A stretch of DNA of 64,000 bases from Paraphaeosphaeria minitans. Its lineage: Eukaryota; Ascomycota; Dothideomycetes; Pleosporales; Didymosphaeriaceae. The number at the start of each line of letters is the position of its first letter. Position 1 is the first letter of the stretch. The stretch lies in NCBI GenBank assembly GCA_015832175.1, contig WJXW01000013.1:744001-808000 (forward strand), in the 5' to 3' direction. The notes below the pieces were generated by a model. It was not told where the DNA came from, did no database searches, and saw only the letters and a program-made list of their open reading frames with translations. Shown in pieces: positions 1 through 10,318 of the stretch. The position numbers and the translations under genes were made by a program.

Positions 1-214
1 TCTGGCCGCCCTGCTGGCCGTTTTGCTGATCGGTGGTACTGTTCTGACGCTCATTGTCAGATTTGGGGGTCAGGGAGGGCGGAGTGTTGTTATGCTGGCT
101 ATCGTGAGTGGTAGAGCTTGCCGAGGGCGACAGATGTAGCGCCAGACGCGACGAGTCGGCGGATTCTTGGGCCTGGGTCCAAAAGGCGGGATCCACCCCA
201 GCCGAGACGGCCAT
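1..214 (-). CDS. N-terminus of an unrecognised Gln/Asn/Ser-rich protein (partial)
   Basis: On the minus strand a frame starts at an ATG at 214-212 in a good context (A at -3, G at +4) and stays open to the left edge, giving the first 71 residues of a protein that continues outside the window. It opens MAVSAGVDPAFW and becomes rich in Ser, Thr, Gln, Asn and Gly, ending in a run of Gln, Asn and Gly. No domain is visible. The frame is open further upstream (T-Y-P-L-A-T-G-N precedes the Met), so the start could lie further in. Such compositions are common at the N-termini of fungal transcription factors, but that is only a guess. It is transcribed in the same direction as the epimerase gene to its right. 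Confidence 0.5.
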   Translation of the reverse strand, partial: MAVSAGVDPAFWTQAQESADSSRLALHLSPSASSTTHDSQHNNTPPSLTPKSDNERQNSTTDQQNGQQGGQ

Positions 215-1104
215 GTTGCCGGTAGCCAGCGGGTAGGTAGGGCTGCGATGCGATGTTGGAAGCGAGCGGGGCGCGATACAGACAGCGACAGCACACTCAA
301 TTGCTGGAGTCGTCCGGACAGCCTCTGGACGCGATCACGGTGGGAAGATGAATGTCGTGCTGCGGCTCGCATTCAGGAGCGGGCCTGTCACGTGCAGCTC
401 ACCTAGCGCTCCTGGTGGAACCGCCCCTCCCGCATTTTGCCGCATCGAGCATCGACCGCGTACTTGGCGCCGTGGCTGCAAACATCAATCCTCACTCCTT
501 GCGCTCGCCCTAGCGCTGCCCAACGCCTCTTTGTTTCACGCCGTGCCATCTAATCTCGTTGCTCGTCCTGGCGCCCTCGTTGTCCCTCTCCATCTCAGAT
601 GCTCTATCTCAGACGCCAAGATGTCGCGAATTCCGTGACAGGGACCATGGTTCCGTCTGGACAGCAGGTCAGGCGAAATCACATCGCCATCTCAGCTTGA
701 AATGACTTCTTTCGCCACTCTGCCAGCTAGCATCTTCGTCATGACTGCTGAATCTCTTCGAACCATGACTCCTTGGACTTGGTTCTCCACGCTGGAGCGC
801 GCCACCTATCTATTCGGGCCGACATGACCACGACCATGCTACGCGGCCAACCGCCCTGGCAGATCTCACCCTACAGTCATGTTCTGTTTCTGCCATACAA
901 GAGATATGTTTTGATTACGCCAGGCCTTTTGAGGCCAGTTATTGAGAAGAGCATCTTAGACGCTGGGATATGCGAGGCCGGATATCGAACGCCCAAACAC
1001 CTTGCTAAGCCTCCAGAAACCACCTCTACCCGAATGTGGTCTTGGAGAATGTTGATCAAATCACAGGAGCTCACCGAGAATGCCTTCCCATGCCCGCTCT
1101 AGCC
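215..1104. other. Intergenic, no gene seen
   Basis: About 890 bases lie between the 5' end of the left-edge gene and the 3' end of the epimerase gene. All frames hold only short, compositionally random stretches. The part next to 214 presumably carries the promoter of the left-edge gene. No RNA gene or repeat was recognised. Confidence 0.4.
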
Positions 1105-2634
1105 CTAGCTTTCCATCTCGTCTGGTCCTGGACACCTTCCTTTCGTAAAGTTCCATACGTCTACAGAACAGTCCTTCAACGTCTTCTGTGCCGTCCATGC
1201 AAGCTCCGTCTCGGCTCGTCGAACCTCTGCAACACAGAAGCCAACGTCACCTGCTCTCCGGCCTACCTCACGCACAGGAATCGTTCGTCCTGAGGTACTC
1301 TGCAGGCTCTCGTGGACTTCTCGCACTGTATGTCCCCGCCCAGTCCCTGATGGTGGTTAGCAACGTTGTTCAAAGTGCTCTTGGTCAAACTTACCCAGGT
1401 TGTATGTCCGGAAAGGGGCCTTGACACGGCCAGCTGCAGACGCTGCCAAAGCAGCAATATGGCCTCGGGCTAGGTCGACGACGTGGATGAAATCTCGAAC
1501 AGCTGTACCGTCGGGGGTATTCCAGTCGGTACCAAAGATGTCCAAGACTGGCTTTGCGCCTGTCAGGACGGTGGCAATTACAGGGATGAGGTTGCTCGGT
1601 TTCTGGCGAGGATCTTCACCCAGCAATCCCGAATGATGGCATCCAACCTAGTCAACGCTCATCAGCATGTGTCCAATCGGAAAACACGGGTCACCTACCG
1701 GGTTAAAGTATCGCAGGGCTGTGATCGACCACGATGCATCGGACCGCGCAATGTCCGCCAGAATGGATTCACACATGAACTTCGATCGGCCATATGGCGA
1801 GGTGAGACCCATCACTCCGGGTGTCGCTTGTCGCTCAAAGCCGTCGCTGTCGAAGAAGGTTTCGTGGTGATGCACGCAGAGCTCTTCACGCAGTGGGGCA
1901 CCACAGTTGGCGCCTTCGCCGTACACCGTTGCCGAAGATGAGAAGACGAAGTTCTTGATACCGAATTCCTCGAGCAAACCAAGAAACTCCACCATGCCGC
2001 ACACATTGTTCATGTAATATTTGAGTGGCATGCGGATGCTCTCCTCGACCGATTTGTAGGCAGCAAAGTGAATCACACCGGTAATTCTGGACTGGCGTTG
2101 AAGTGTCTGCTCTGGTGCGTCTTCTGGTTCAATTTCGATTCCGGAGTCGGTGCGTTGAAGGGTTGAATACGGAAAATGCGCCGTTGAACTGGCTTTAGGC
2201 TTGCTGCATACGCTGTATGAGGAGTAGCTTGCAAGGACCGATCTCATCAGCGGGCTTCGGTAGTCCAGCTGCTGGAATTGCAATGCCGGAATTGGCTTGT
2301 TGAGCATCGCGCAATGTTCGGCTGCTAATGTCTGGATACGGTGCAAGACGCTTTCGTACGAGTTACTCAAGTCGTCAATGACCAGGACGTTGTAGTCCGC
2401 CTTCAATAACTCGAGCACAGTGTGAGAGCCGATGTACCCAAGGCCTCCCACCACCATGATGAAGGAAGGTGAAGCATTTTCGGCAATATCCAATGGATCC
2501 GCCGCAATTTCTTCGTCAAACAGGATTGACTTTTGGGTGTCCGGGGTGCTGACAGATTGGGGCGACTCAGTGACTGACAGAGAGAAGCTGAAAGGAGACG
2601 ATGCTCCCGTATTCGCCTCCATGTAACATTCCAT
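1105..2634 (-). CDS. uge3: UDP-glucose 4-epimerase, Uge3/GalE type (galactosaminogalactan cluster)
   Basis: Interconverts UDP-glucose and UDP-galactose, and in Uge3 also UDP-GlcNAc and UDP-GalNAc, supplying precursors for galactosaminogalactan in the cytosol. Three exons: 2634-1699, 1647-1395 and 1346-1105, with 51 and 48 bp GT-AG introns, giving 476 aa. The splices restore the family stretches RYFNP-VG and YNLG-TGRG. An NAD-binding Rossmann motif GGLGYIG lies at residues 63-69, the catalytic Ser in SSSATVYG near 234, and the YxxxK pair at Tyr281/Lys285. It is an extended SDR without the mutarotase half found in yeast Gal10. Unusual parts are a Ser-rich N-terminal extension of about 58 residues and an insertion of about 45 residues (about 138-183) before the ITGVIHFAA strand. 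It could be a general Gal10-type epimerase, but its neighbours favour Uge3. An internal Met (residue 6) is an alternative start. Confidence 0.93.
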
Positions 2635-5600
2635 GGCGATATCGAAGAGTTGAGAAGTTTCAAAGAGTGACTGCGATTCTCGACGTTACCTGAAACCAGT
2701 ACCTGCTATCGCCTTATATATGTCGAAGCTTTGAAAATGCTCACGAAGCATACCCCAATCTGGTGGAGTATATTTCGATGCAAGGTTTTTTTTCAGTACT
2801 GCCCAATATCGTTTATGCTGGGCCGTCCCTTGGCACGTTCCGGCCGCTTCATCCCGATTTATTCTTGTCAGAAGCTGGCCCTCCGGTCTACCACTTTCGA
2901 ATATAGGCTTTCCTCGGTTACATCCCTGTACAATTTGTACGGCATCACACTGGGCTACGTATTCCCATATGGTGCGCAAGCGCAGCCTCCAGATGCTTCT
3001 CTGGGATTTTGCAGACCATGCAAGTAGGATCTGGCCTGCAACAAGACGCATACCAATGCCGCTTGATCTGGCCCACACCATCACGCCTACAACCGCTCGT
3101 TTTACTACTTTTGGCCTCACACATATAGACATAACTTCGCAGCATGCATTCACAGATGCTGCACCCTCTCCGGTCCCTCCCCGGCTAGCCTTGCTCAGTC
3201 CTCACAACAGGCAGGTAGGTACACGTGCGCGATTAGCCTCGACCGCCTCCGTTATTCTCCCGCTTCAAGATTTCCCCTCGACCGGAGCGTGGCCTCCCGT
3301 CTTTCAGCTTTACGAAATCTTCCTGGAGCATCCCGTCACTTTGGTTCGAGAGGCATATTTTCTGACCAACGAACGGCTTGACTGAATCCACAAGTACTGC
3401 TCACGGCAATCGAAGACCCGAACAATGAACCCGGTGGTATCGTTACCGCCGAGGGAGCACTTCTAGCATGGTAGTCACAAATTGCACACAGTCAAGTATG
3501 TATGCATAGTCGGTTACATGTCTACCACGTGGTGCTAAAATTTTACTGTGAGTCCTTCACGGAGCTACAGTCTACTTGGGAAGGCATTTGCATGCTGCCA
3601 TGCTCGCACTACTGTATAGAATGTCCATGGTATGTGGACCAGAACCTGCCTCACGTCGCCCAGATTTCCCAGCAGCTGCTTGAAATTTACGGTTCAAGGG
3701 AGGGCTGCAATGGTCAGGAACGCTCCTTTCATTTCGGCATTGGGCATAAGGCAGCACTTGTACTCCCGCACGAGGCGGCGTAGGCTCTGCGGGTCGTATA
3801 GAATTTGTTCGCCCGGACTGACCAGGTTTCGCGGCTGTGGACCTGGCAATCGGATTGTTCAAGGTTTCGGCAGTTGGAGAGTCTGCCACTAAAGTACATT
3901 GGAATGCTTGATCCGGGAGCAAAAAAGCGGCATGCTGTGCAAACATCCTCGAGGTTTTTACGTTATCACTGTGGTCTTCGACAACTTTCTCGTCACTGTA
4001 CGCCGTGTGTACATACTCTGTCTCAGTCGGCGCAATCTTTAAAATCAGTTGAAAGCAATCGCGCTTACGTGGATCTAAAGAAGTACCACCACAAACTGTG
4101 CTTTCTCGAATCGTATCGATTCAATACACTGGGGCATTGGCGTAATGGAGCAAACAAGAATACAACTAGCAACTCGTACATCCCTCTCTTCTAGTCTGGG
4201 GTAATCCTCTCACTCGCCATGTGTTCGTTCGAAGCACCTTCGATGCATAGTGCAGAACGATTTGGATAACAATACGCTCAGACTTGCTCAGCGAAGTCAG
4301 GCTGACTCCGTACTCTGGTTCGGGCTCGGATTCCGATTCACCACCGAGCAACAGCGTGAGTAGTTTGCAAATCCAATCATGCATGCGGTAGCACGTCATA
4401 TTCCTGGCAATCATCGTCAAAGCATTAGTCGCGGACGGTGGCATCTGGTTGAGTGCGTTGACCATCCCCGATCAGCTCTCATCAATCAGGCGGTCGAGCA
4501 CTCTGGCGGGATGCTAAGATTGTGAGAGGTTGGCTGGATACGCGAGTCGATGTGACTGACCCAATCAACTGACGTCCTAGTCTGCGCGGACCGTGAGCCC
4601 GACGACGGAAATTGTTGCCGCTGAGCTACGCCACCAGGAACAGGAATGGCCAGATCATGAAAGGGTGTGCGATCGCGGAAACAAGCAACGAACACTACAC
4701 CCTCCTCTTTCCCCGCGAACCTCGAAGTCCTTCACAACCAGGCGGCAGCGTGGCCTCTCGCCGCTTTTACTTCACCAGGAAGGCAAACCCCTGACCAATC
4801 TTGGTACTGATCTCATCCCTGGGCGCGCTAGAACCCTACCTCTGCACCTTTCCTGCATAACTGCAGCGGTCAACCCGTACCGGTGCCGTCTGGCCAGCAA
4901 GCTGTATATTCGTCCTATACAGCTTCAATCCGGTCTCCACAATTGGCTCACAGCTTGACGTTGCGCCTTTGGTGTTGACGTGGCGTTCATTACCGTACGC
5001 CTACGGCTCCGAGGGTTACAAACTGGCGAACTTTGCTGTGACAATGCCTGTCATCCCGGAAATTCCCAGTTCAATCAGATTGCCGACGCGGCTCTTCGAA
5101 TTTCTCGAAGCCTCCTCCGCTGTCGAATCGCTTGAGGCGAAGCCGCGTGTCAGCATCGTCAACTGATTGGGAAATATATCGGCGCCACTGCCAACGAAAT
5201 GATCGCCATCCGCCACTGCTTCAATACATGCATATCTGCTGTACGACGTTGACACGCATATACGGTAATCGCACGAACATCAACGCTGAGTCGTTTCGAG
5301 CACGGAGCGATCAGGAAGGCTCTACGTCGAAGCGACGAAAATGTTGTTGCTATTCATGGACACGACTTTCCATGTTTGTACATCCCCAAGAGCGTAGTCG
5401 TTCGGATTCAGACACCATCAGCCCATCGCGATATTTCGCAGGTTCAGCCCCAAGCGCTTCGTGATGCGGACTAATGCGAACAAGGCTTTTGTCCAGGCAT
5501 TCAGTTCTCGGAGTGGTGTGAATACCCTCTTTACCTATGCATGTTCTATTGTCTCATGCTCCGTCAAGACTCTAGTGTACGTGCTGAGCACTACCAGGAG

Positions 5601-7493
5601 GGTTCTGGAAGTCCTACTGATGCTATGCATAAGGGGGGAACAACTATCGATTCTGCAAGTGCGACTGACACCTCCGCTTGTGCACCAGTCTACGAAGACC
5701 ACCTTCCTCGGTGTTTCTTGACCTGTATGTCTCAATCTTCTTGTTTAGCGTAGCTCTCTCGCAGGAAGGTGAGCTGAACCGAAGATCACGACATGCAAAG
5801 CCTCCCGCGGAGACAATACCAAGAGGTCACGACATGCAGAATGCATTGCCGACCCAAGATACCGTCCTGCAGAATTGCCTCGCGAGCCCAAGAGGGGGTG
5901 TCATTTCAGCGTTGTGGTCGTGCTTTCCCTCAACCGCATAGAGACACCTGAGGAAACTTTTTACACACCGATCGGATCGTGTAACAATTGCTGTAGCCCA
6001 ACGTTCAGAGTTTGTGACTTTTGTCACGCTGAGACGCATTTCACACACGATTGTGGAGTCTGCAAAACTTTTCACCAACATGGCCAACCATTCGTTAGGT
6101 GCAGTCTACGCTCGTATTGACTAACAGCAGCAGAAGTTTACGTGTCTCGGCATAGCTGGCCCGGTACAAGCAAGTCGGGGCCCATGGGACACACTGGAAG
6201 AACAATCTTCCCCCAAGCCGTTCCTAGGCGCCGAGCTGCAATGCTCATCGCACTGTTTACGGTTCGGACATCGGCCATGCTTCGGGATGCTCATGCCACC
6301 GTAAGCGAGTTTCTTGCAACCGACAGGCGCTAATAGACTGGTACATGCGCAAGAACACTGGCTCTATTACCTCCTGCTCCTTTTCAACCACCCTCAACAG
6401 GGGTTTTTTTTTGAATTAGGGACGCGTACTCCCTGCTTCACAACGCCTTGCGGAATTAGCAGGGTTCTTGAGCATCCCCTGCTGGCGCCTTGTGCCGATC
6501 TCCTTACCTACCCTTGGATCTGGTACAATTCTTCCGCATTTCACCCGTTCGCTGGACCCCAGTCCTCATGTACCAGCACAGAATTCACCTCCTCGATCCG
6601 GTGAAATAACCGCGGACAAATGCCCCACAGTCCCGACTCCAGTGATAGAGGGTTGCAGCAACTCTGCGTTAGCGATGTTTGGGCACTCGTCAACAGCATC
6701 GCGATGTAGCGCACGAGTCGCGGACTAGTGTTGAGTTACTTCGTTCATCGTGTTCGGACATGGCTTTCTACCTAGGACACGGAGACTAAGGGAGTGGATC
6801 TTCTGGCCCACAACCTTAAAATCCACGGTTCTCAGGAAGCTGGCCACTGCAGACGACGACCTTTGAAACGCCACCTTCATCAATAAGCACGCAAAATGCC
6901 GTTTCTTATGAGGCTCAAGTCAGATGAATTCCGGTGATTAGCAGTGTATATTGGAGATGCGGTTTACGGCCGTCGCGGATGATATTGGAGAAGAATCAAA
7001 TGTCCCACAGGCTTTCACCCGCACTTGCCGCCGCGGTGTGTTTTGCCGCACCGGTATATGGCATTTCAAAAAGCTTTCTCTTTGATTGCGCTGACGAAGC
7101 TTACTCTGACATGCCTGCGCCTGCTCCCCACGCGCTGCACCCCGCAGTTCCCAAACTCGTCGGCAGAAATGCGAGACAAGGTACCTCGACCAGGTCGTAG
7201 CCGCATCGGGGCTTACGGGCTGGTGTAGGAAGGAGAATACCGGCGTCCAGTCCTTGCCGTGACATGGTGTTCCACACACGCCTGAATCTGCGCCTTGCGC
7301 GTGATGTTGTTCAGGTCCACTTGCTCTCGTCAAACTTTGCGCGAACCCTTGTGTGCGCCGGATCATGCATAGCTCTTTTCTAGATGCGCAAGTTTCCCAT
7401 TCCGTAGCGTCACCGCTTGCGAAATGCCTCGTTCTTATCGCGTGTCTTCAAGATAACGGTTATGCTGATGATATCGGTAGGTGGTCGGACGTT
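2635..7493. other. 4.9 kb stretch without a recognisable gene (position expected for sph3)
   Basis: Both strands hold only short overlapping frames with no continuous domain and no convincing exon chain. I looked for the GH135 (Sph3/spherulin-4) hallmarks, namely a GIFFDE-like stretch, an NPG strand and a GYV(S/T)T strand, and saw none. The right part should include the 3' region of the GH114 gene and the left part the epimerase promoter. A minus-strand frame at 2945-3145 is Cys-rich, and another at 5016-5255 has plausible composition, but neither shows a family signature. A small imperfect duplication (TCACGACATGCA) occurs at about 5786-5840. The region may hold a decayed gene, a long regulatory region or a lineage-specific gene with many introns. 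Confidence 0.5.
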
Positions 7494-8669
7494 TCATCTC
7501 GCAGAATCTGTGCCGTTCACTGCCGTGATCCTCACATCCTCATCGCAATATTCCACCCAGCCATCCAGGTCCATTTTTTTCAACACGGTGCTGAACCCAC
7601 CGGATCCCGCCGCAGCATCCTGGTCCCCGCAGTACTTGTGCACGACGCTCTTCTTCAGCCCGCTTTTGTCGCCTGCCCCATCGGGGTATTCGATGTGGAA
7701 GACAGGCTTATCGGCGGCGATGAAGGGTGCGAAGGTGTCGCACTCGCTCTCTTCGACGCACTGCTCGTTGACGGAGAAGTGCACGATAGGCAGTACCTCG
7801 GTGATGATGTCGCCGGCGTTCTTGAGGCCGAGCGCGAGGTGTAGCGGGACTGTTAGGTTGGAGAGATAGGCCATGAAGTCGACACTATCGGCGGCGGTGA
7901 GGCCGAGCCCGTTCTCGTTTTGCTGCGGCACAGTCAGTCCTGCGTCCTCGTCTGTCACATGGCAGGCAGATGTCATGTCGAGCTGCCCTGGCAGCAGCAG
8001 CAACAACAGCAATTGGAGCGCGCAAAGAAACAGCCTACTCACGTATCCATCAACGTTGTCTGGATCCACCCCGTCGCACCCCTTCTGCCCCGCCAACTCC
8101 ACCCTCCCCCTCATGATCCGCCTTACATTTTCACTCCCCAACTTCAGCCACCTCTCCCCAGGCCATCCTTCCAATTCCTTTCCCATATCCTCCTCCTTGA
8201 AGTCCCCGCTGTCTGGCCGTCCAGGCTCGTAGCTGCCCCCGCTGAAGTAGCAGATCACTTTCTTGCCAAGGCGGTGCAGCGTGGCGATTGTCTCGGCGGG
8301 TGTATCGAAGAGGTCAATGTCGTAGACGGCAACATCCGGGGTCACACTCGTGGCGTCTTCATCCAGTATCATGTTGGACTGGAGGATGATCTGCCACGTG
8401 ACGTTTACCTTTGGTGTCCACGTGACATTTCCGGTAGGCGTCGGGAGGGGCGGCGAGGTAGGCGTTGGCGACCCATCATGGCCGCCACCGTTTCCGTCGT
8501 TGTCATCGTCGCCGCCGTCGTTGTCGCGCCCGATGGTCAGCCCGAGCCCGAGCCCCAGCGCAAGCGCCAGCACCGCGAGCGCGAGCGCGCCGCCCAGGAC
8601 GAGCTTCCGCCGGAGAGACCACGGCCGGCGGGACGCAGGCTTCTTGGATAGTACCGTTGTTTCGTTCAT
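7494..8669 (-). CDS. ega3: Membrane-anchored GH114 endo-alpha-1,4-galactosaminidase, Ega3-like
   Basis: GH114 enzymes cleave alpha-1,4-linked galactosamine in deacetylated galactosaminogalactan. Two exons, 8669-8043 and 7922-7494, joined across a 120 bp intron to restore DPDNVDGY-QNENGLG; 351 aa. After a short basic cytosolic tail a Leu/Ala/Gly-rich transmembrane segment lies near residues 20-42, then an Asp/Gly/Asn-rich and Pro/Thr-rich linker, then the catalytic barrel. The barrel has VAVYDIDLFDT, KKVICYFSGGSYEPGRPD, GCDGVDPDNVDGY and a VGLKN-like strand (LALGLKN). This is a type II membrane topology with the enzyme outside. The frame is open to another ATG at 8753, which would add 28 Ser-rich residues. 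I prefer 8669 (AAG before the ATG). The intron is a multiple of three and has no stop, so retention would keep the frame. It sits between the epimerase and deacetylase genes, as in the Aspergillus cluster. Confidence 0.9.
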   Translation of the reverse strand: MNETTVLSKKPASRRPWSLRRKLVLGGALALAVLALALGLGLGLTIGRDNDGGDDDNDGNGGGHDGSPTPTSPPLPTPTGNVTWTPKVNVTWQIILQSNMILDEDATSVTPDVAVYDIDLFDTPAETIATLHRLGKKVICYFSGGSYEPGRPDSGDFKEEDMGKELEGWPGERWLKLGSENVRRIMRGRVELAGQKGCDGVDPDNVDGYVSRLFLCALQLLLLLLLPGQLDMTSACHVTDEDAGLTVPQQNENGLGLTAADSVDFMAYLSNLTVPLHLALGLKNAGDIITEVLPIVHFSVNEQCVEESECDTFAPFIAADKPVFHIEYPDGAGDKSGLKKSVVHKYCGDQDAAAGSGGFSTVLKKMDLDGWVEYCDEDVRITAVNGTDSAR

Positions 8670-8753
8670 CTTGTGTGCAGTCGTAGGTACACTTTCCGAC
8701 GAGGGGACAGACACGATGGCTTTTGTACTCCCCCTCCCCCTCCCGCTGAGCAC

Positions 8754-10318
8754 GCTGAGATGAAAACGCGTACCTACCTACACAGGAACACCGGAAGGAT
8801 TTCCGTTCCGGGCCCTCTAATGAAATTCCTCTTAGGCAAAACGAAACGGTCCTTTGCGGTGTACGCAGCGACGTATCAAACTCGTCGTCAGCGACGGGCT
8901 CGAGGCGCAGGCGGAGGCGGTGCGGTGCGGTGCTCCTTCGGCGGGTTGGCACAAGGGCAACGTGGACAGTGGCAGAGGCAGAGGCAGGGGAAAGCGAAAG
9001 CCGTGCAACGTTCTGCTGACATGAGGATTGGGTAGGTAATATGGGCAATGCAATGGGTGGTGCTGGATGGGGCTTAGTGCGTGTGCAGGCGGGTGATATG
9101 GGATTGTGGCGCACGGTAGAGGTAGGCTTTGTGGGGTATGGCGTTGGACACATTGGGGTAGGTATGCATTCGTTTTGGGCAGCTGGATGAATTTTCAGAT
9201 GCATCTTGGCTTGTGGAGAGGAAGTTGATGGCCGCTGGCCGGTGTAGGAGTTGCATCAGACCCAGCACGCAGGTAGGTATGGTACCTACCTGCCTACCTA
9301 TGATGTCGCTCATCCAGCCATCGCGAAGAATTTCACAAAAGGTACCTAAACCAAAGCCGCCCTCGCAACAATAGCGCTCTCCCGGACCGCAAGGAGAAGC
9401 AATTTATCTCCATCCTCATCCAGCTAGTCCGTATCTTCCTCCGCTCGCGCTGAGGCTGAGCCCAATCCCAAATTCACAAACGACTCGCGGAACGAACACG
9501 ATTTACCTACCCTACCCTACGGTACCTACCTACCTAGATACGGTACGGTAGTCCGAGAGAACCATTGCAGAATGCACCAGCACGTACCCACGACCTAGGT
9601 ACATGCATGCATGCATACATACATACAGTACGGTACGGTACGAGAAACAGAGCACCGGCCCGTCGCGTCCCTCAGCCGCACGCATCTCGTATCCATCCAA
9701 AAACATCACGGAGGAGAAAGGACGTCCGCGCATCGGGTCCGAAGACGAAGGTCGCGTCCGTGGGAGAGGTAGCTAGATGGTCTAGTCTAGTCTAGTATAC
9801 ACTGCCTAGGTACCTAGGTCACCTAGCGCGCGTGCGTACGGGACGTCGTGATTGGCGGGCCCAACGCCAACACTACCTAGGAATCCTGTTTGGGAAGATG
9901 CGGATTGTCTGGGCAATGGAATTGCATGCAGTGGGCGCGCGTACGGGTGCCGGTGATTCCCGCGAGGAAGAGATTCTCATTACGTTTTCGATGTATATGT
10001 TGAGGGATCGTGGAGGGTGGCATGGGCATGGGGCGCATTAGGTACCGTACGGTAGGTGCGTTTTGCACCGGGGCGGAATGGAAATGTGTGGTTGGGTTGA
10101 CCGTGCTTGCGATGAGAAGGCTCCAGGGCCAGGCTATTCACTTCGTGGCTCCATGGGAACAAATCAGGACCTTTGCAAAGAGAACTTATTTTGCTGTTGG
10201 GTATAGCAGTACACTAGGTAGGTAGGTATGTACGTCCAGCATTTCCACCGTCGAAGCGAATGCAGGCATCTCTCCCTCCTTGCGTATCTAAATGTACAAT
10301 CCATCCAACACCCCCAAC
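8754..10318. repeat. Intergenic stretch with clustered GGTACC/TACCTACC/GTACGGTA motifs
   Basis: Between the GH114 start and the 3' end of the deacetylase gene there is no credible gene. The stretch is dense in short repeats: paired GGTAGGTA and TACCTACC blocks near 8772, 9271-9302 and 9506-9540; GTACGGTACGG runs near 9540 and 9625-9645; a GCATGCATGCAT/ACATACATACAT run at 9603-9627; TCTAGTCTAGTCTAGT at 9780-9795; GGTACCTAGGTCACCTAG near 9809; GTACCGTACGGTAGG near 10041; and AGGTAGGTAGGTATG near 10216. Many can pair with neighbours as inverted repeats. It should also carry the GH114 promoter. Confidence 0.6.

Noticed and set aside
2686..3153. 155-codon minus-strand frame upstream of the epimerase
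   Set aside because: No domain, mixed composition, and competing frames of similar quality; not enough to call a gene.
4605..4665. tRNA-like D-arm (GGCGTAGCTCAGCGG on the minus strand)
   Set aside because: The rest of the cloverleaf and a GGTTCGAATCC-type B box are absent downstream, so no tRNA can be folded.
7920..8651. 243-codon plus-strand frame opposite the GH114 gene
   Set aside because: Composition is Arg/Pro/Gln-rich and random; the opposite strand carries clear GH114 motifs.
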